In this document: positions 10,059 through 20,770 of the stretch, piece by piece
Position numbering within the stretch: the stretch's first letter is position 1
How the letters are laid out: each line of letters starts with the position of its first letter
DNA from: Anadara kagoshimensis
Lineage: Eukaryota > Mollusca > Bivalvia > Arcoida > Arcidae
Reading direction: 5' to 3'
NCBI GenBank assembly: GCA_021292105.1
Contig: CM037868.1
Location: 31,370,578 to 31,434,577 of the forward strand
Length of the DNA stretch: 64,000 nt
Notes under the pieces: generated by a model
Databases searched by the model: none
Told to the model about the DNA's origin: nothing
The model's input: only the letters and a program-made list of their open reading frames with translations
Made by a program: the position numbers and the translations under genes

Positions 10059-10285
10059 CATTATCATTTCAGACTGGGATAAAGAAGTAGCAAAACACTA
10101 ATCAAAGTTTATGACATATGTATATAGAAAATACCATCACGTTGCGAAACAATGATAGAAAAACACCTAAATTTTTTGCTAGTACATCTAGATTTTATTC
10201 CTATATTGTTTTTGTATTGCATTGTTTTGCTTTTGCTATCGTGTTACTTATATTGTTTGGCAGTTTCTATCATGTTATAAAAAGT

Positions 10286-10513
10286 AAACAACTTTGACCT
10301 GTCCGTTTGACCTATAATTAAAATATTTATTACAGACAACAGCATTTATATATAGGAACCACACAGGTTTATTTTGTATGAGAACGTTGCCAAAAGACAC
10401 TTATCTTTTGTACACATTGATAAGTGGAAATCCTACTACTACCTTTGTATAGAGTGGACTCTTCTATATGCATATTCCTAATGAAAGGTCAAACGGACAG
10501 GTCAATGTTGTTT
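10286..10513. mobile_element. MITE family H (about 230 bp)
   Basis: The ends AAACAACTTTGACCTGTCCG and the inverse, CGGACAGGTCAATGTTGTTT, form terminal inverted repeats of about 28 bp that continue into TTTGACCT / AGGTCAAA. No coding frame. Related copies are at about 18808-19370 (split by a SINE), 19360-19600 and 59817-60031. Confidence 0.82.
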
Positions 10514-10949
10514 TGCCTTATACATTTTTTTTATTATTATTTTGTCGTGCTATTGGTTGCATTGGCTTTTGTTCGATACATGATCTAGTTGCATTTTTTT
10601 TCTTTCATATATTGGAACAATAAGAATTATACTGAATACAAGGCTAGTAATTCAGTTTGTAGGAATTCCGTAAATTATAAATGAATGGAAACAATAGTAG
10701 AAAGCTAAAAAACAAGATCTGGTTTCATACATATTATGACTGTTCATATGAGTCTGATTATTAATGATTGTTAATATAAATGATTTATTGTGTTTGTCTG
10801 TTATTACTACAGACTACATGTAGTATCTCCTGGAGGAATAGCGATTTTTCTGGCCATTTTGGGAAAGGAGCCTTGGCCATGGAGTGTAATTTGGAAAATT
10901 CAGTCGAAAAAATCACCTTTTTGGGAAAATGAAAAAAAAAATCTTATTT
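10514..10949. other. Unassigned AT-rich stretch
   Basis: I see no gene, and no terminal repeats beyond family H. A short open frame from 10790 runs into the retroelement fragment and is not a gene. Confidence 0.45.
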
Positions 10950-11345
10950 ACAAATTAATACGCTATGGTAGAGCTTGTTCCCACTATGGGACATTGTACA
11001 ACGAAGTAGGCTGCTTGAAATAAATTGTTGCTTCAGGGATATTGCAAACCTAGGCTTATCAACGCCCTCAAAAAGTTTTATGGCCGTCATCACAATATTG
11101 ATATCTCCGTGTCCAGGATTACCCTGGATATATTGATGTCGTCCCAGTACCATCATCCTTTCACACAATTTTGATTACACACGTGGCGGGTGTAGCTAGC
11201 TTCAATAGAAGGCGCTTACCCTTCCGGAGCACCCGGCATCACCTTCCTGATGGCATTTAACCTGTCTAACTTAACTTGTCAGTTCCAAAAGTTTTTTCTT
11301 TTCTTCTGGATTGTGATTCAGACATGGATTAGTATGTTTGTTTTT
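10950..11345 (+). mobile_element. 3'-end fragment of the Penelope-like retroelement
   Basis: It enters the coding part at the IRYGRACSHYG motif (about 10957), with frameshifts, passes the KKFYGRHH-like region and the stop, and has the full 3' tail to about 11345 (GGATTAGTATGTTTGTTTTT). It is about 130 bp longer at its 5' side than the inverted copy at 8985-9274, showing independent 5' truncation or later loss. Confidence 0.9.
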
Positions 11346-11450
11346 GATTTATAAACATTCAAAAGTAGCACGTGGCTTGAATAATGAATTAGTAGGGCAG
11401 CTTATCTCACCCCACCCGTAAACTATCTTATCGACAGATTTTTGGCAGAT

Positions 11451-11484
<34 letters not shown>

Positions 11485-11552
11485 GCTATTTGCTACCGGC
11501 TATCCTGCCGCCTAAAGGTAAACAACCCTGTCTAGGTAGCTACGCTCATACT
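11346..11552 (+). repeat. Segment X with a CT run, between two retroelement tails
   Basis: This is the plus-strand partner of 8762-8984: it shares AATTAGTAGGGCAGCTTATC, a CT microsatellite (about 11453-11481), CTGCAGCT and GTCTAGGTAGCTACGCTC. Unlike its partner it is followed by a second copy of the retroelement's last 50 bp. Confidence 0.75.
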
Positions 11553-11605
11553 TTGCTTCTTGATTGTGATTCGGACATGGATTGGTATGTTTGTGTTTGA
11601 TTACT
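11553..11605 (+). mobile_element. Second, isolated copy of the retroelement 3' terminus
   Basis: ATTGTGATTCGGACATGGAT followed by TGGTATGTTTGTGTTTGATT repeats the tail at 11293-11345. The result is a direct repeat of about 50 bp flanking segment X. It may be a tandem partial copy or a target-type duplication from insertion of X. Confidence 0.8.
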
Positions 11606-11789
11606 TAATTTGACATGATTTAATAAAAACCTCAGTGTTTGTTTCAAATGAGTTGCATCCCTCAAACCGGATGTACATTAAATACTAATCATAGTATCTG
11701 TAAACGCAGATTATCAAAAAGATATACCAGCAGTAAGTTTAAATATGTTTCTTTTCACTTCATCTTGAGTTTTACCCCTTTATTAGGGA

Positions 11790-11940
11790 ATACAGCCTAA
11801 CCTGCCATAAAGGCCACCTCTATATAAGAGTAACCTGCTTATAAGGGCAGTAGAATTGTATCCTAATTGTTCTTTATTCGTATTATTTGAACCTGTATAT
11901 AAATACCGCTTTTATTGGTTCCCTAGGTTTCACTGTATTT
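11790..11940 (-). mobile_element. MITE family D copy
   Basis: In the minus sense it carries the TTCAAATAATA word (here TATTATTTGAACCTGTATAT on the plus strand) flanked by the AAGGCCACC and CTGCTTATAAGGGCAG motifs. Nearly full length, diverged. Confidence 0.8.
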
Positions 11941-11944
11941 CACT

Positions 11945-12645
11945 ACAAACTTGTGAAAAATGTATGCTTTTTGACAGGCAATGGGGATGTGTCCTTTTAC
12001 CGGACCCTGTGAAAAAAACACTGGGGAAAATAGTGTAAAATTCCCTTACTTTTTCCACTTAAATCTGCATAAGGTTTCAAAGTTGCGCCTAAATTTAATA
12101 AAATAGGGGTCATGGGAACTATAATTCTGATATTGCGACCATTTCTCTATTACTAAAAGTTGCCAATTTGGCTACCAAAACTTCTGTCATCAAAATTTGG
12201 TTGTTTCTGGTTATCCTTCAAACAGAAAGATTGAATTAATCTATGAAGAATGTCCAAAGAATATTTAGGCACAATTTACTGGCTTGTTATAAAAACCACA
12301 AACATTTTACATACCGGCACTAGTAAAAAAAAACCTAAACACACTTTTTTGTTTTTAAGGTTTTTGATTATTTTTTAAAATTATTATTTAACTTCATTTT
12401 TTGCAACTAAAATTTCCGATTGGCACCTGATTTTTTATAAAGAGTCACAATGGCTACTAGTTTAAAAACAGTGGCTCCCAGTCTAAAAAGTCACTTTTAG
12501 CCCTGCATACACCATTCACCATTCATGATATAGGTTAAAGAATCGTGACTGGGATGTAACACAAAATTTCTGTAGCAAAGTGATTCAATGCGGCCTAAAC
12601 TTAATTTGCCTTCACAGCAATTCCTTTGTCCTATGTTTAATTATA
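11945..12645. other. Unassigned AT-rich stretch
   Basis: No exon, RNA gene or bounded repeat is seen. There are phrases such as GTGGCTCCCAGTC but no coding signal. Confidence 0.45.
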
Positions 12646-12649
12646 ATAC

Positions 12650-12922
12650 TGAAAACCCTTGGACACGTAATATAATATCCTTCGACACGTAATATAATAC
12701 TGAAAACCCTTCGACACGTAATATAAAATCCTTCGAAACGTAATATAATATCCTTCGACACGTAATATAATACTGAAAATCCTTCGACACGTAATATAAT
12801 ACTGAAAATCCTTCGACACGTAATATAAAATCCTTCGAAACGTAATATAATATCCTTCGACACGTAATATAATACTGAAAATCCTTCGACACGTAATATA
12901 ATACTGAAAATCCTTCGACACG
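12650..12922. repeat. Tandem array of 22 and 29 bp units
   Basis: Ten units begin CCTTCGACACGTAATATAA (one type has CGAAACG) and are either 22 bp or 29 bp long, the longer ones adding an ACTGAAA insert. The order 29-22-22-29 repeats, a higher-order period of about 102 bp. Overlapping open frames on the minus strand are products of this repeat: since 102 is a multiple of three, frames stay open. Confidence 0.95.
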
Positions 12923-13161
12923 GATCATATGCAGCGAGTAATAAACTCTGTGAATTATAAATGAAAAGAAACAATAACTTAAAACTACAATGTTCCAGGT
13001 TATATTGTATGCTTTTAATGTTCGAAATTCATAGTTTCAGAAAAGAGGTATCTTATTTCAAACAAAAGTTACTGTTTTTATTTAATAAAACATTGTATGT
13101 TACCGAGCAGATATGTTCCCCCTGGGATACAAAACCGTAAAGGTTGCTGCGTGCATGTTCA

Positions 13162-13290
13162 TGATTACATACAGTACCGACCTGTCGAAAGTTTAACATT
13201 AAGCTAACGATTTATTACCAAATTGACAGGTTATCTCGGCCATTATAAGCCATCTCTCGACAGTTTTTTCGCTAGCTGCTCTCTATGTCT
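13162..13290 (+). mobile_element. MITE family E, partial
   Basis: It starts CCGACCTGTCGAAAGTTTAA, has the TTATCTCGGCC and CTCTCGACAG interior words in the orientation opposite to the 6.1 kb copy, and stops before a right end. A near-identical left end recurs about 205 bp on, preceded by the same AAACC-TAAAGGTTGCTGCGTG phrase, so a local duplication is likely. Confidence 0.75.
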
Positions 13291-13371
13291 CGTTATGACT
13301 TACTGTGCAGATATGATTTAGCTGGAATACAAAACCATAAAGGTTGCTGCGTGAATGTTTATGAATACATA

Positions 13372-13756
13372 CAGTACCGACCTGTCGAAAGTTTAACATT
13401 AAACGAATTAGTGCCGAATCAACAACTTATCTAGGTCCTCGTTGACTTTATCTAGACAGCTTTTCGGTAGCTGCTATTTCTGTCTCAGCAATTTTTCGAC
13501 CACAAGCTCTCCATATCTTGGCCACACAGCAACTGAGCTTATATATATGTAATTAGACATACAGTCCACCTCTATATAATGCTCATCTGCTTATGAAGGT
13601 CAATAGAATTTTTATTCATATGATTTGAACCTGTATATAAAGGCCACCTGCCCATTAAAGCCACTTTTACTGGTTCCCTTGGGTGACCTTTATAGACAGG
13701 TTCGACTTTAATTTCGTCAACTCGGTGTTAAATTTTCGACGCTTCTGTACTGTTTA
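13372..13756 (+). mobile_element. MITE family E split by MITE family D
   Basis: The left end CCGACCTGTCGAAAGTTTAA (from about 13377) and interior run to about 13555. A family D element then follows, and the family E right end (GTCAACTCGGTGTTAAATTT, CTGTACTGT) completes the copy at about 13713-13756. The order shows that D inserted into E. Confidence 0.75.
13561..13712 (-). mobile_element. MITE family D inside family E
   Basis: The plus strand reads CAGTCCACCTCTATATAAT, then TATGATTTGAACCTGTATAT, ACTTTTACTGGTTCCCTTGG and GACCTTTATAGACAGGTTCG, which is family D in reverse. Its flanks belong to one family E copy. Confidence 0.8.
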
Positions 13757-13957
13757 TAAAAATTTTGTTTGATTTTACTGGTACATGGACAAAAACTCTA
13801 CATAACATCAAACGAAAGTCGCATGTTCAATTATATTAATTTGTCTCGATGGCAGCACTTTTTTAAAATCATAAACCAACGCATGCTAACTTTAATGGGA
13901 TACCATTATTATATGCCCCATAAACGATAACCATTTTTGCTCAAATTGGCCCAAAGA

Positions 13958-14172
13958 TGGAATAATATGTTGTATAGAAGAAGAACGTATCTAAGATTAC
14001 GGAAAGTGTCTAACTATTCCAGAATTTCGAAATTATTACGGTAACGCCCCCCCCCCATTCTAGTGTGTTTACAGATGTACATAAAACAATTCGGCTAGTC
14101 ACCGAGACAAATAATCGAACCATATTATATTTCTCGTTGGATAGGTTCTTCTTCTATACAATATATTATCCA
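13958..14172. mobile_element. Inverted-repeat element (MITE-like, about 215 bp), family I
   Basis: The left arm TTGTATAGAAGAAGAACGTA and right arm TAGGTTCTTCTTCTATACAA are inverted repeats; the full arms are about 36 bp with few mismatches. A C run (about 14046-14055) lies between. Only one copy is seen. Confidence 0.75.
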
Positions 14173-14992
14173 ATTAAAGAATCGTGTATTTATGATCCCG
14201 CTGGGGCAGGATAAAACAACATCTGCATATATTTAATGAATAAATAAAAAACAATTATATTTTATTTGTAAATAAATACTTCTATCACATTTACGAGAAT
14301 AAAACCAGAAATCCTTTGGGAAAAGGGTATGTGAACTTTGTGTACACGGTCTGAACTGTAAATGTACAACATATATAATATAGACACTGAACATTAAATA
14401 TTGTCGGTAATGTCACATGCATGTACCATTTTAAAAAATTTAATCATAAAATATAATTTTTTTATAAAATGGTATATGACAATAGGCAATTATTCTAATG
14501 CATTTTTATGATTAAATTCAAAGATGGTATATGACAATTACATGAAATGCCATATTGTTTAATGGCGCCACATTTTGAAGCTATGTTTTGCTTAGAACAA
14601 TTTCTGATTTCAAAGTATCTGTATCAAAAATGGATGTATTTAATCGTTTGAGGACGAAATACATGTTACCATGGAAATTTATTAAAAAATAATTGTTGGA
14701 AAATATATAGCTTTCAAATTATTACAGCTTACAGAAGCAGTTGAAATATTGCTTTTTATTTCCATAACAACAAATTGAAAACGGTGAAGATTTAGAATAG
14801 GATTATATTTTATTGCAATAAAAATCGTTTTACATTATAGAAAAATATGTCTGTAACCTAAACAAGAAATTTATTGAAATAGAACTCCCTAGTGCGTGCA
14901 ATTGATTTTTTGTGATTTGAACTTATATGGAAATGGTCATATAACTCCCAGGAAAGCCAACTTGGATTAATGGTAATTTAAATGTTATGCAT
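14173..14992. other. Unassigned, very AT-rich stretch
   Basis: Contains short inverted and repeated phrases (AAATGGTATATGACAAT occurs twice, about 14467 and 14524) but no gene or bounded element. Confidence 0.45.
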
Positions 14993-15603
14993 TGTAACGC
15001 CACATAGCGATGTTGCCGCATAAACGTGTTCCAACACGTATATATGGAGGAATTTCAACCCATAAAGTGGACGCTTGTATGCGACAAAAAGGCTACATTC
15101 CGCCGCATAGAGAAAACGTTTAAAGCACGATACCATAATATCCTTTACTATCATTACCTACACACCAATCATTATCACCATATTATATTATTATTATAAA
15201 TATTATTATTTATTGACAGACTAGAGGACGGAAAAGCAAAAATCAAAATTCTGCCAAAATCACAATTCAACGACCACCATCGCCACCGACGACGGTAACA
15301 TCATCGTCGCTCTCTCATCGTCCCCGTCCTCAACCTCCTCCTTACAATTATTATTACCATAATCTACAATAACGCAAATTCTCAATTGTCACCGTCGCCT
15401 CTTTATGCCTCAAAAAGGCGCCCTTGTGCCACATATATAAGTAACACCATCTTTATGCGTTGAACACGGCCGCATAAACGTTGCCGACCTTTTTATGCGT
15501 TGAACACCGCCGTATAAACGTTACCGACCTTTTTATGCGTTGAAATTCCAAGCATAGACGTGTCGGACGCGTTTATGCAGCAACACCGTTATGTGGCGTT
15601 ACA
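14993..15603 (-). mobile_element. MITE family G, larger copy (611 bp)
   Basis: The termini TGTAACGCCACATAGCGATG and CACCGTTATGTGGCGTTACA match the family G ends at 7633-8088; the interior pieces are in opposite order, so the orientation is reversed. It contains a repeated ACCTTTTTATGCGTTGAA phrase and about 150 bp of AT-rich and TCG-rich low-complexity sequence absent from the shorter copy. No coding frame. Confidence 0.88.
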
Positions 15604-15684
15604 ATGCGAATTGCCCATGAATGTTAGTGAATGCAATATTGCATCAAACTTTATAAAACAGTGCTTGTTAGTTGAGAAGAATAC

Positions 15685-15872
15685 AGTCAAACCTGTCTAT
15701 AAAGGCCACCCAAGGAAACCAATAAAAATGGTCTTTTAGGGCAGGTGGCCTTTATATACAGGTTCAAATAATATGGATAAAGAACAATGGGATACAATGC
15801 TACTGACCTTTATAAGCAGGTGTCCCTTATATAAAGATGGCCTTTAAGGCAGGTTGAACTGTAATGACTCCG
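15685..15872 (+). mobile_element. MITE family D, full length (188 bp)
   Basis: This is the clearest family D copy: CAGTCAAACCTGTCTATAAA at the left end and AAGGCAGGTTGAACTGTAA at the right, with the GGCCTTTATATACAGGTTCA centre. Ends are partially complementary. Good reference for the family. Confidence 0.9.
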
Positions 15873-16135
15873 GGCAAGAAATGTTTGGATGGACGGAGGT
15901 ACGAATTTAAAACGCTTGGCGAAAGATCAGCCATTGCCTATTTTCCAGTCTTGATTAGACGTGTCCGGAGTTTTAACAGACGGCTTAATCATAAGCAAAT
16001 ACTAGTAAGATTTAAAAAATGGCCGAGAACACCGTAGAGTAGTTCAAGAAGAAAATCGCATGCCTATAACAAGAAAACTAACAGTGGGAACTGCATGTAG
16101 TCTATCAGAGGCAACATGATCCGTTCAAACCACTC
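15873..16135. other. Unassigned stretch
   Basis: Non-coding; part may be a diverged reverse SINE A (GGCGAAAGATCAGCCATTGC-like wording near 15918-15960), too weak to call. Confidence 0.35.
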
Positions 16136-16375
16136 AGCGACGTATGCTTGTCTGCGGCGCTCTGACTCTGTAAGCTGGCCCGTTAAAGTCGCCCCGAGTG
16201 CGCGCTAGTACAAGGCAAACCATACAACACACTCGCACTTCATCGATCACATGCATGTACACAAAATTGTTCATACATGTAGATTAATCCATAGAGATTA
16301 ATAAAATAGTTCTCGTCGCGAATAGCTGAAAAATTGTTGATGCGACGTCAAGCAACATTCAACCAACCAACCAAT
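16136..16375 (+). mobile_element. SINE family B, 5'-truncated
   Basis: It begins at the TATGCTTGTCTGCGGCG block, continues through AGTCGCCCCGAGTGCGCG, TACAAGGCAAACCAT and the GATTAATCC and GATTAATAA pair, to the tail GATGCGACGTCAAGCAACAT with CAACCAACC. Confidence 0.88.
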
Positions 16376-16855
16376 CATGGGGAATATAAAATTGATATTT
16401 TATGTCAAATTTTGAAAAATCTTAACATATTACCCTCCCCCCACCCCCCCCACCCCCCCACACACACACCAGCGAAAAGTGCATATATATTTATATATTA
16501 TTAATTAAACTTGAAATTTTATTACACAATTACCTATGAATAAGTCGATGCCAAACTTGATAAGAAATTTGATACACTTTCTATACTATTTCATATATAA
16601 ATCGATCATGAAGTGAATACATTTCGTCCCCAAAGGCAACTATAAAATAGAATGCAACTCGTCCCTAGGGATAGAAATAAAAAACTGGATTTTGTGATCC
16701 GATATGACGATGCATATATTATATGTGTATATACATGCTATTTATATAATATAGATTAATGAACTGAGCACTTAATTAATAGCATGCATATACTAGTGTG
16801 TTCGAGGAAGGACAATGACACAGAGATTTGAAGTTGAAGCAGAATAGGTTGATTA
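16376..16855. other. AT-rich stretch with a C and CA run
   Basis: A C-rich run with interspersed A (about 16433-16469) is the only notable feature. No gene. Confidence 0.5.
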
Positions 16856-16859
16856 ATCG

Positions 16860-17250
16860 AATGGGGTTTACGTTATGTACTTCCCAGTCAGTTTAGAATA
16901 TTTCACTTATAACGGAACGTCATCAGCTATACATGGGGGTGAAATGGCAGGAATTTTGGCATTTGAAGTTCTCCCAAGGCAATGTGAGGATTCTTTTTAA
17001 ACCTTTCATGCCTGTTGTGATAATGGACATAGATTTTAAGGTTTTTTCGGCCTTCCATTTCTAATGCCGCGTTCTTGGCGAAGGGACAGTCACTTCCTAT
17101 TTTCAAGTCTGGATCAAACCCAAGCTTTGGTTTTAACTTACGACCTCCAAATTACGTAGCGAGCATTTACTAACTGAGCTCCTGTATAGTGGTCTGAAGT
17201 AGAGTTGAGTAATCGTTAATCCCCGGTCAAGATTCATTCACTTAGAACTC
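16860..17250 (-). mobile_element. SINE family A, reverse copy, diverged
   Basis: The plus strand shows the family in reverse: tail (TTCCCAGTCAGTTTAGAATA, TTTCACTTATA), the TCATCAGCTATA word, then the CGCCAAG core complement (CTTGGCGAAGGGACAGTC) and a degraded tRNA-like head (CTCCAAATTACGTAGCGAGC). Confidence 0.75.
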
Positions 17251-17480
17251 GAATTGTGGAGGACACATGACTTCCATTTTTAAATGCCGCGTTCTAGGCG
17301 AAGGGACAGTCGCTTCCTATTTCAAGTCTAGATCAAACCCAAGCTTTGGTTTAAACTCTGACCTCCAAATTACGTAGCGAGCATTTATAACAACTGAGCT
17401 GCTGTATGGTGGTCTGAAGTAGATCGGAGTAATCGTTAATTCCCGGTCAAGATTCATTCACTTATATCAAGTTTGACACA
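17050..17480 (-). repeat. Tandem duplication (~220 bp) of the SINE head and core
   Basis: The segment from AATGCCGCGTTCTTGGCGAA through AATCGTTAATCCCCGGTCAA and a GATTCATTCACTTA end is repeated directly at about 17271-17475 with minor changes. The duplication postdates insertion of the SINE. Confidence 0.8.
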
Positions 17481-17950
17481 TCTGGAAATTGTGGAGGACA
17501 CATGATTTCCCGGATATTTAACCAAGTACCTTCGGCAAGCAAACTCACAAACATTCTAATTAAGGCGTTGAATAATGGTGTTTAACGTCACAGTCAAGAA
17601 TATTTCACTTTTATTGAAATTGTCTGGATGTTGTGAAATAATCTTGGCTTTTGCGTAAAACACCATTACTCAACTATCCTACATTTGTTACTCTCTACTG
17701 AAAAAAGATTGTTTTAAAAATTAATTGGAAATCCACAGAATTACCCCCCCCCCCCGATATAAAAACGAAGATGTTGTTTTGTTATTTTAAAATTGAATAA
17801 TGCCGTAAACATGCTCTACCTTTGTATCTAATTTAGATTTTCCATTAAAATAATGTGATTAAAATTTACAAAATATCAAACTATATTATAGTACATGGTT
17901 CTCGTCGTAATAGTTTTACAATAGTACACATAGATCCCAGCTTATGCATT
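17481..17950. other. Unassigned stretch with a SINE-tail fragment
   Basis: At about 17565-17625 the reverse of a SINE A/C tail is seen (ATGGTGTTTAACGTCACAGT). The rest is AT-rich, with a C run near 17742-17756. No gene. Confidence 0.5.
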
Positions 17951-17964
17951 TGTTTATGCAAAGT

Positions 17965-18131
17965 GATATTGATAATGATGATATTGGCGTTGATGATGAT
18001 GTTGGCATTGATGATGGTGTTGGCGTTGATGATGATGATGATGATGATAATGATGATGATGATGATGATGATGTTGGTGGTGGTGGTGTTGTCGTTAATG
18101 ACGATGTTGGCATTAATGATGGTGTTGGCGT

Positions 18132-18206
<75 letters not shown>

Positions 18207-18296
18207 CGATGTTGGTGGTGGTGGTGGTGTTGTTGTCGTTGATGACGATGTTGGCATTGATGATGATGTTGGCGTTGATGATGGTGTTGACGTTGT

Positions 18297-18373
<77 letters not shown>

Positions 18374-18450
18374 TTGATGATGGTGTTGGCGTTGTTGATG
18401 ATGGTGTTGGCGTTGTTGATGATGGTGGTGGTGGTGGTGGTGGTGGTAGT
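17965..18450. repeat. GAT/GGT trinucleotide array with interspersed 24-27 bp units
   Basis: Long GAT runs (about 18136-18207 and 18297-18372) alternate with GGT runs and with phrases GATGTTGGCATTGATGATG and GGTGTTGGCGTTGATGATG. The array therefore combines a triplet microsatellite with a minisatellite. It stays open in several frames on both strands, giving runs of Met, Asp, Ile and Ser; none has a supported gene context. Confidence 0.97.
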
Positions 18451-18477
18451 GTTGATGATGGTTGCAGTGATGATGGT

Positions 18478-18750
18478 TTTACGTCCCAGTCTAAAATATT
18501 TCAATAATATCGAGATGTCACCAGCTATTTGTAAAGCAGCAAAAATTTCAGGTGAGGACAATTTGTAGGTAGGGTCTTTTAACGTTCCTGCATTTCTCTC
18601 TTCCGAAGGTCTTTGTAACTTTCATTTTTTGTGCCGAGTGCTTAGCGAGTGAACAGTCACTGACTATTGCTAAGACCCAGCAGGGGTTCGAACCCACGAC
18701 CTACCACATAAGAAGCCAGCATTCTACTTACTGAGTTACTGCAATTGGAT
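18478..18750 (-). mobile_element. SINE family A, reverse copy
   Basis: From the tail complement (TTTTACGTCCCAGTCTAAAA) through ATCGAGATGTCACCAGCTAT, the core, and the head complement (GGGGTTCGAACCCACGACCT, then TTACTGAGTTACTGCAAT). The B box is intact in the minus sense. Confidence 0.88.
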
Positions 18751-18807
18751 GACGAAAGAGGTGTTGACCAAAGTTGTTGTCGTCTCGGAAAAATCTCATT
18801 ATACTTA

Positions 18808-19370
18808 TATAGGCAAACAACATTAACCTGTCCGCTTGACCTTTTATTAGGACTATTTATATGGGAGAATTTATCCATTACATTAGTAGTATAAGATTCA
18901 CAGTTCATACATGAACTGTTAAGTGTTACTCATTATGTAGACAAAATAAACACGTGCATCCCCGATATATAAAGACCACTGCAGAAGCTCAGTTGATAGT
19001 GCTCGCTCCGTAAGTGGGAGGTTGTGGGTTCGAACCCCGGCCGGGTCTGACCCAAGACTTGAAAGTGGGTAGTGACTGTTATTTAGCCAAGCACTCGGCA
19101 TTACGAAATGAAAGTCACGATTCTTTCGGTCGGAACTTCAATAAACAAGGTCCCGTGTCACGGTGGGCTTGGCATGCTAAAGAATCCTGCTGTACAATGC
19201 CATCAGCGCAACGTACATGCAAAATTTCTACACTTTCGCCTATAGCTGGCGACGTCTCGATATAAATGAAATATTCTTGACGATAAACACCATTACTCAC
19301 TCACTCCCTATATATAAATATCCTTGTTCATAATAAATCTTTAAATTAAAGGTCAATGTTGTTTTATCTA
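18808..19370. mobile_element. MITE family H split by a SINE
   Basis: The left end AAACAACATTAACCTGTCCG with CTTGACCTTTTATTAGG is present at 18810-18850, and the right end AAATTAAAGGTCAATGTTGT at about 19340-19366. A full SINE A sits between at 18975-19310. Without the SINE the element is about 230 bp, the same as the 10.3 kb copy. Confidence 0.75.
18975..19310 (+). mobile_element. SINE family A, full length
   Basis: Head CACTGCAGAAGCTCAGTTG with B box GTGGGTTCGAACCCC, core GTGGGTAGTGACTG through AAGTCACGATTCTTTCGG, TCCCGTGTCACGGTGGGCTT, CACTTTCGCCTATAGCTGGC and tail ending in ACTCACTCACTC. It is inserted in a family H element. Confidence 0.92.
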
Positions 19371-19870
19371 TACTAATGGATACAAAAAACCCAAATTTCG
19401 AAAAATTAAAATTTTTAAATTAAAGATTTTTGCCTCGAAGCTTCTAGGTCAATAAATGTAGATTTAGCTTTATAAATATTTTTAAATTTAAAAAAAAAAT
19501 AAAAAAAAAAACCCCTCCATAATAGCATTACAGAAATGGATGAATAGAACAAAGATATGAAGGTTTAAATAAAAGGTCAAATGGACAGGTCAGTGCTGTT
19601 TTTCTTTACTAATAAATACAAAAAACTCAAATTTCGTAAAATTAAAATCTTGAAATTAAATGATTTAGCCTCGAAGCTTCTAGTTCAATAAATTAAATAC
19701 ATTAATAGAATTTTCAAAGTATTTCCTGCTCACGTTGATTATATTATTATTACTGTACATGTAGTTTAATAAATATTTTAAAGTAAAAAAATAAAAATTT
19801 AAAAAAACCCATCCATAATAGCATTACAGATAATGGATGCATAAAACAAAGATGCACGATTTTCATTTAC
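19340..19870. repeat. Tandem direct duplication of a ~240 bp unit with family H ends
   Basis: Two units share GGTCAATGTTGTTTT or GTCAGTGCTGTTTTT, the ACTAATGGATACAAAAAAC type segment, the GCCTCGAAGCTTCTAG segment and CCATAATAGCATTACAGA. The second starts at about 19583. A- and T-runs fill the middle. Confidence 0.75.
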
Positions 19871-20485
19871 AAAATTAAAAAATATAATAAAAACCCATTA
19901 AAATGAGATTTTAGCCTAAAGCCTCTATTTCAATAATTTAAAGTATTAATCATGGTTCTAAAAGTATCAACAAATTCACGTCTTAGAAATTACTCTTCCA
20001 GCAGCGATTTTCGTTTAAGTGTCGCTTCGATAAAGATGTGATTAATTTGTGCAATATTAGTTCTCTGGCACATGGTAACATTTCAAAATGGTACGTTGTC
20101 AATTTCACTTGTGTTGTCACGATCCCTGCTCACTTGTGCCGATTTTTTCCGCGTTTCTGCTTTCTTAACATAGTAATTAAAGTTTCATTTAAAGCAATTC
20201 CCGAAGCTATAAATTACTAAATGTTGAAAACAGATTATTCATTGAGAACCAATCCTGCAGTGATTGCTGGCTAATTAAGGATGTGAATCCCGCTATATCT
20301 CTACTATAGCGCGATCAATAAATACGATTTAGTTTTTTGCTTTTTTCAAATTCAAATTTAAATCTGTAGATTTGAGCAATTGAGTTTAACCAAGGATATT
20401 TCACTTATTATAGGGATTCCGAAAAAAAATCGTAGTTCATTAAAAGCTATTGGACTTCAACAAAACATTGACAGACTTTCGAGTT
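19871..20485. other. Unassigned AT-rich stretch
   Basis: No gene or bounded element seen. A short inverted phrase CGCTATATCTC and CTATAGCG lies at about 20291-20311. Confidence 0.4.
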
Positions 20486-20489
20486 GGCC

Positions 20490-20770
20490 AGTTCTGGATT
20501 GAGGAGGAAACCGGAGTTTCGGGAGAAAAAAACACCGATTGTCGACGAACTAACTAACGAACATTGATCTGTCCTTAGTGGGGTTCGAACATTAGCCGCA
20601 AGAGGCGCTGTGATCCGTTAGTTTACGCTTTATAAGACCAATTTGGCTTTATAATTTAGACCTTTCAAACCAATCCCCATCTCAACAATTGAAATAGATG
20701 GGGACGACTCGATATAAGTGTCGTTATGTTTTTCACCTCATTCGTAACTGGTGATGTATTGATATAGATA
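20490..20770 (-). mobile_element. SINE family C remnant and a family A tail
   Basis: The phrase GAGGAAACCGGAGTTTCGGG is the family C body complement, followed by a degraded head (GTGGGGTTCGAACATTAG). At 20700-20765 a short tail-like GACGACTCGATATAAGTGTC occurs on the plus strand. Confidence 0.6.

Noticed and set aside
12612..12974. Three overlapping minus-strand frames of about 95-120 codons
   Set aside because: All frames are open because the 102 bp higher-order unit is a multiple of three without stops; no gene features.
17855..18568. Long open frames of 113-237 codons on both strands rich in Met, Asp, Ile or Ser
   Set aside because: They are translations of a GAT/GGT trinucleotide array that is open in several frames at once; no start context, domain or exon structure supports coding.
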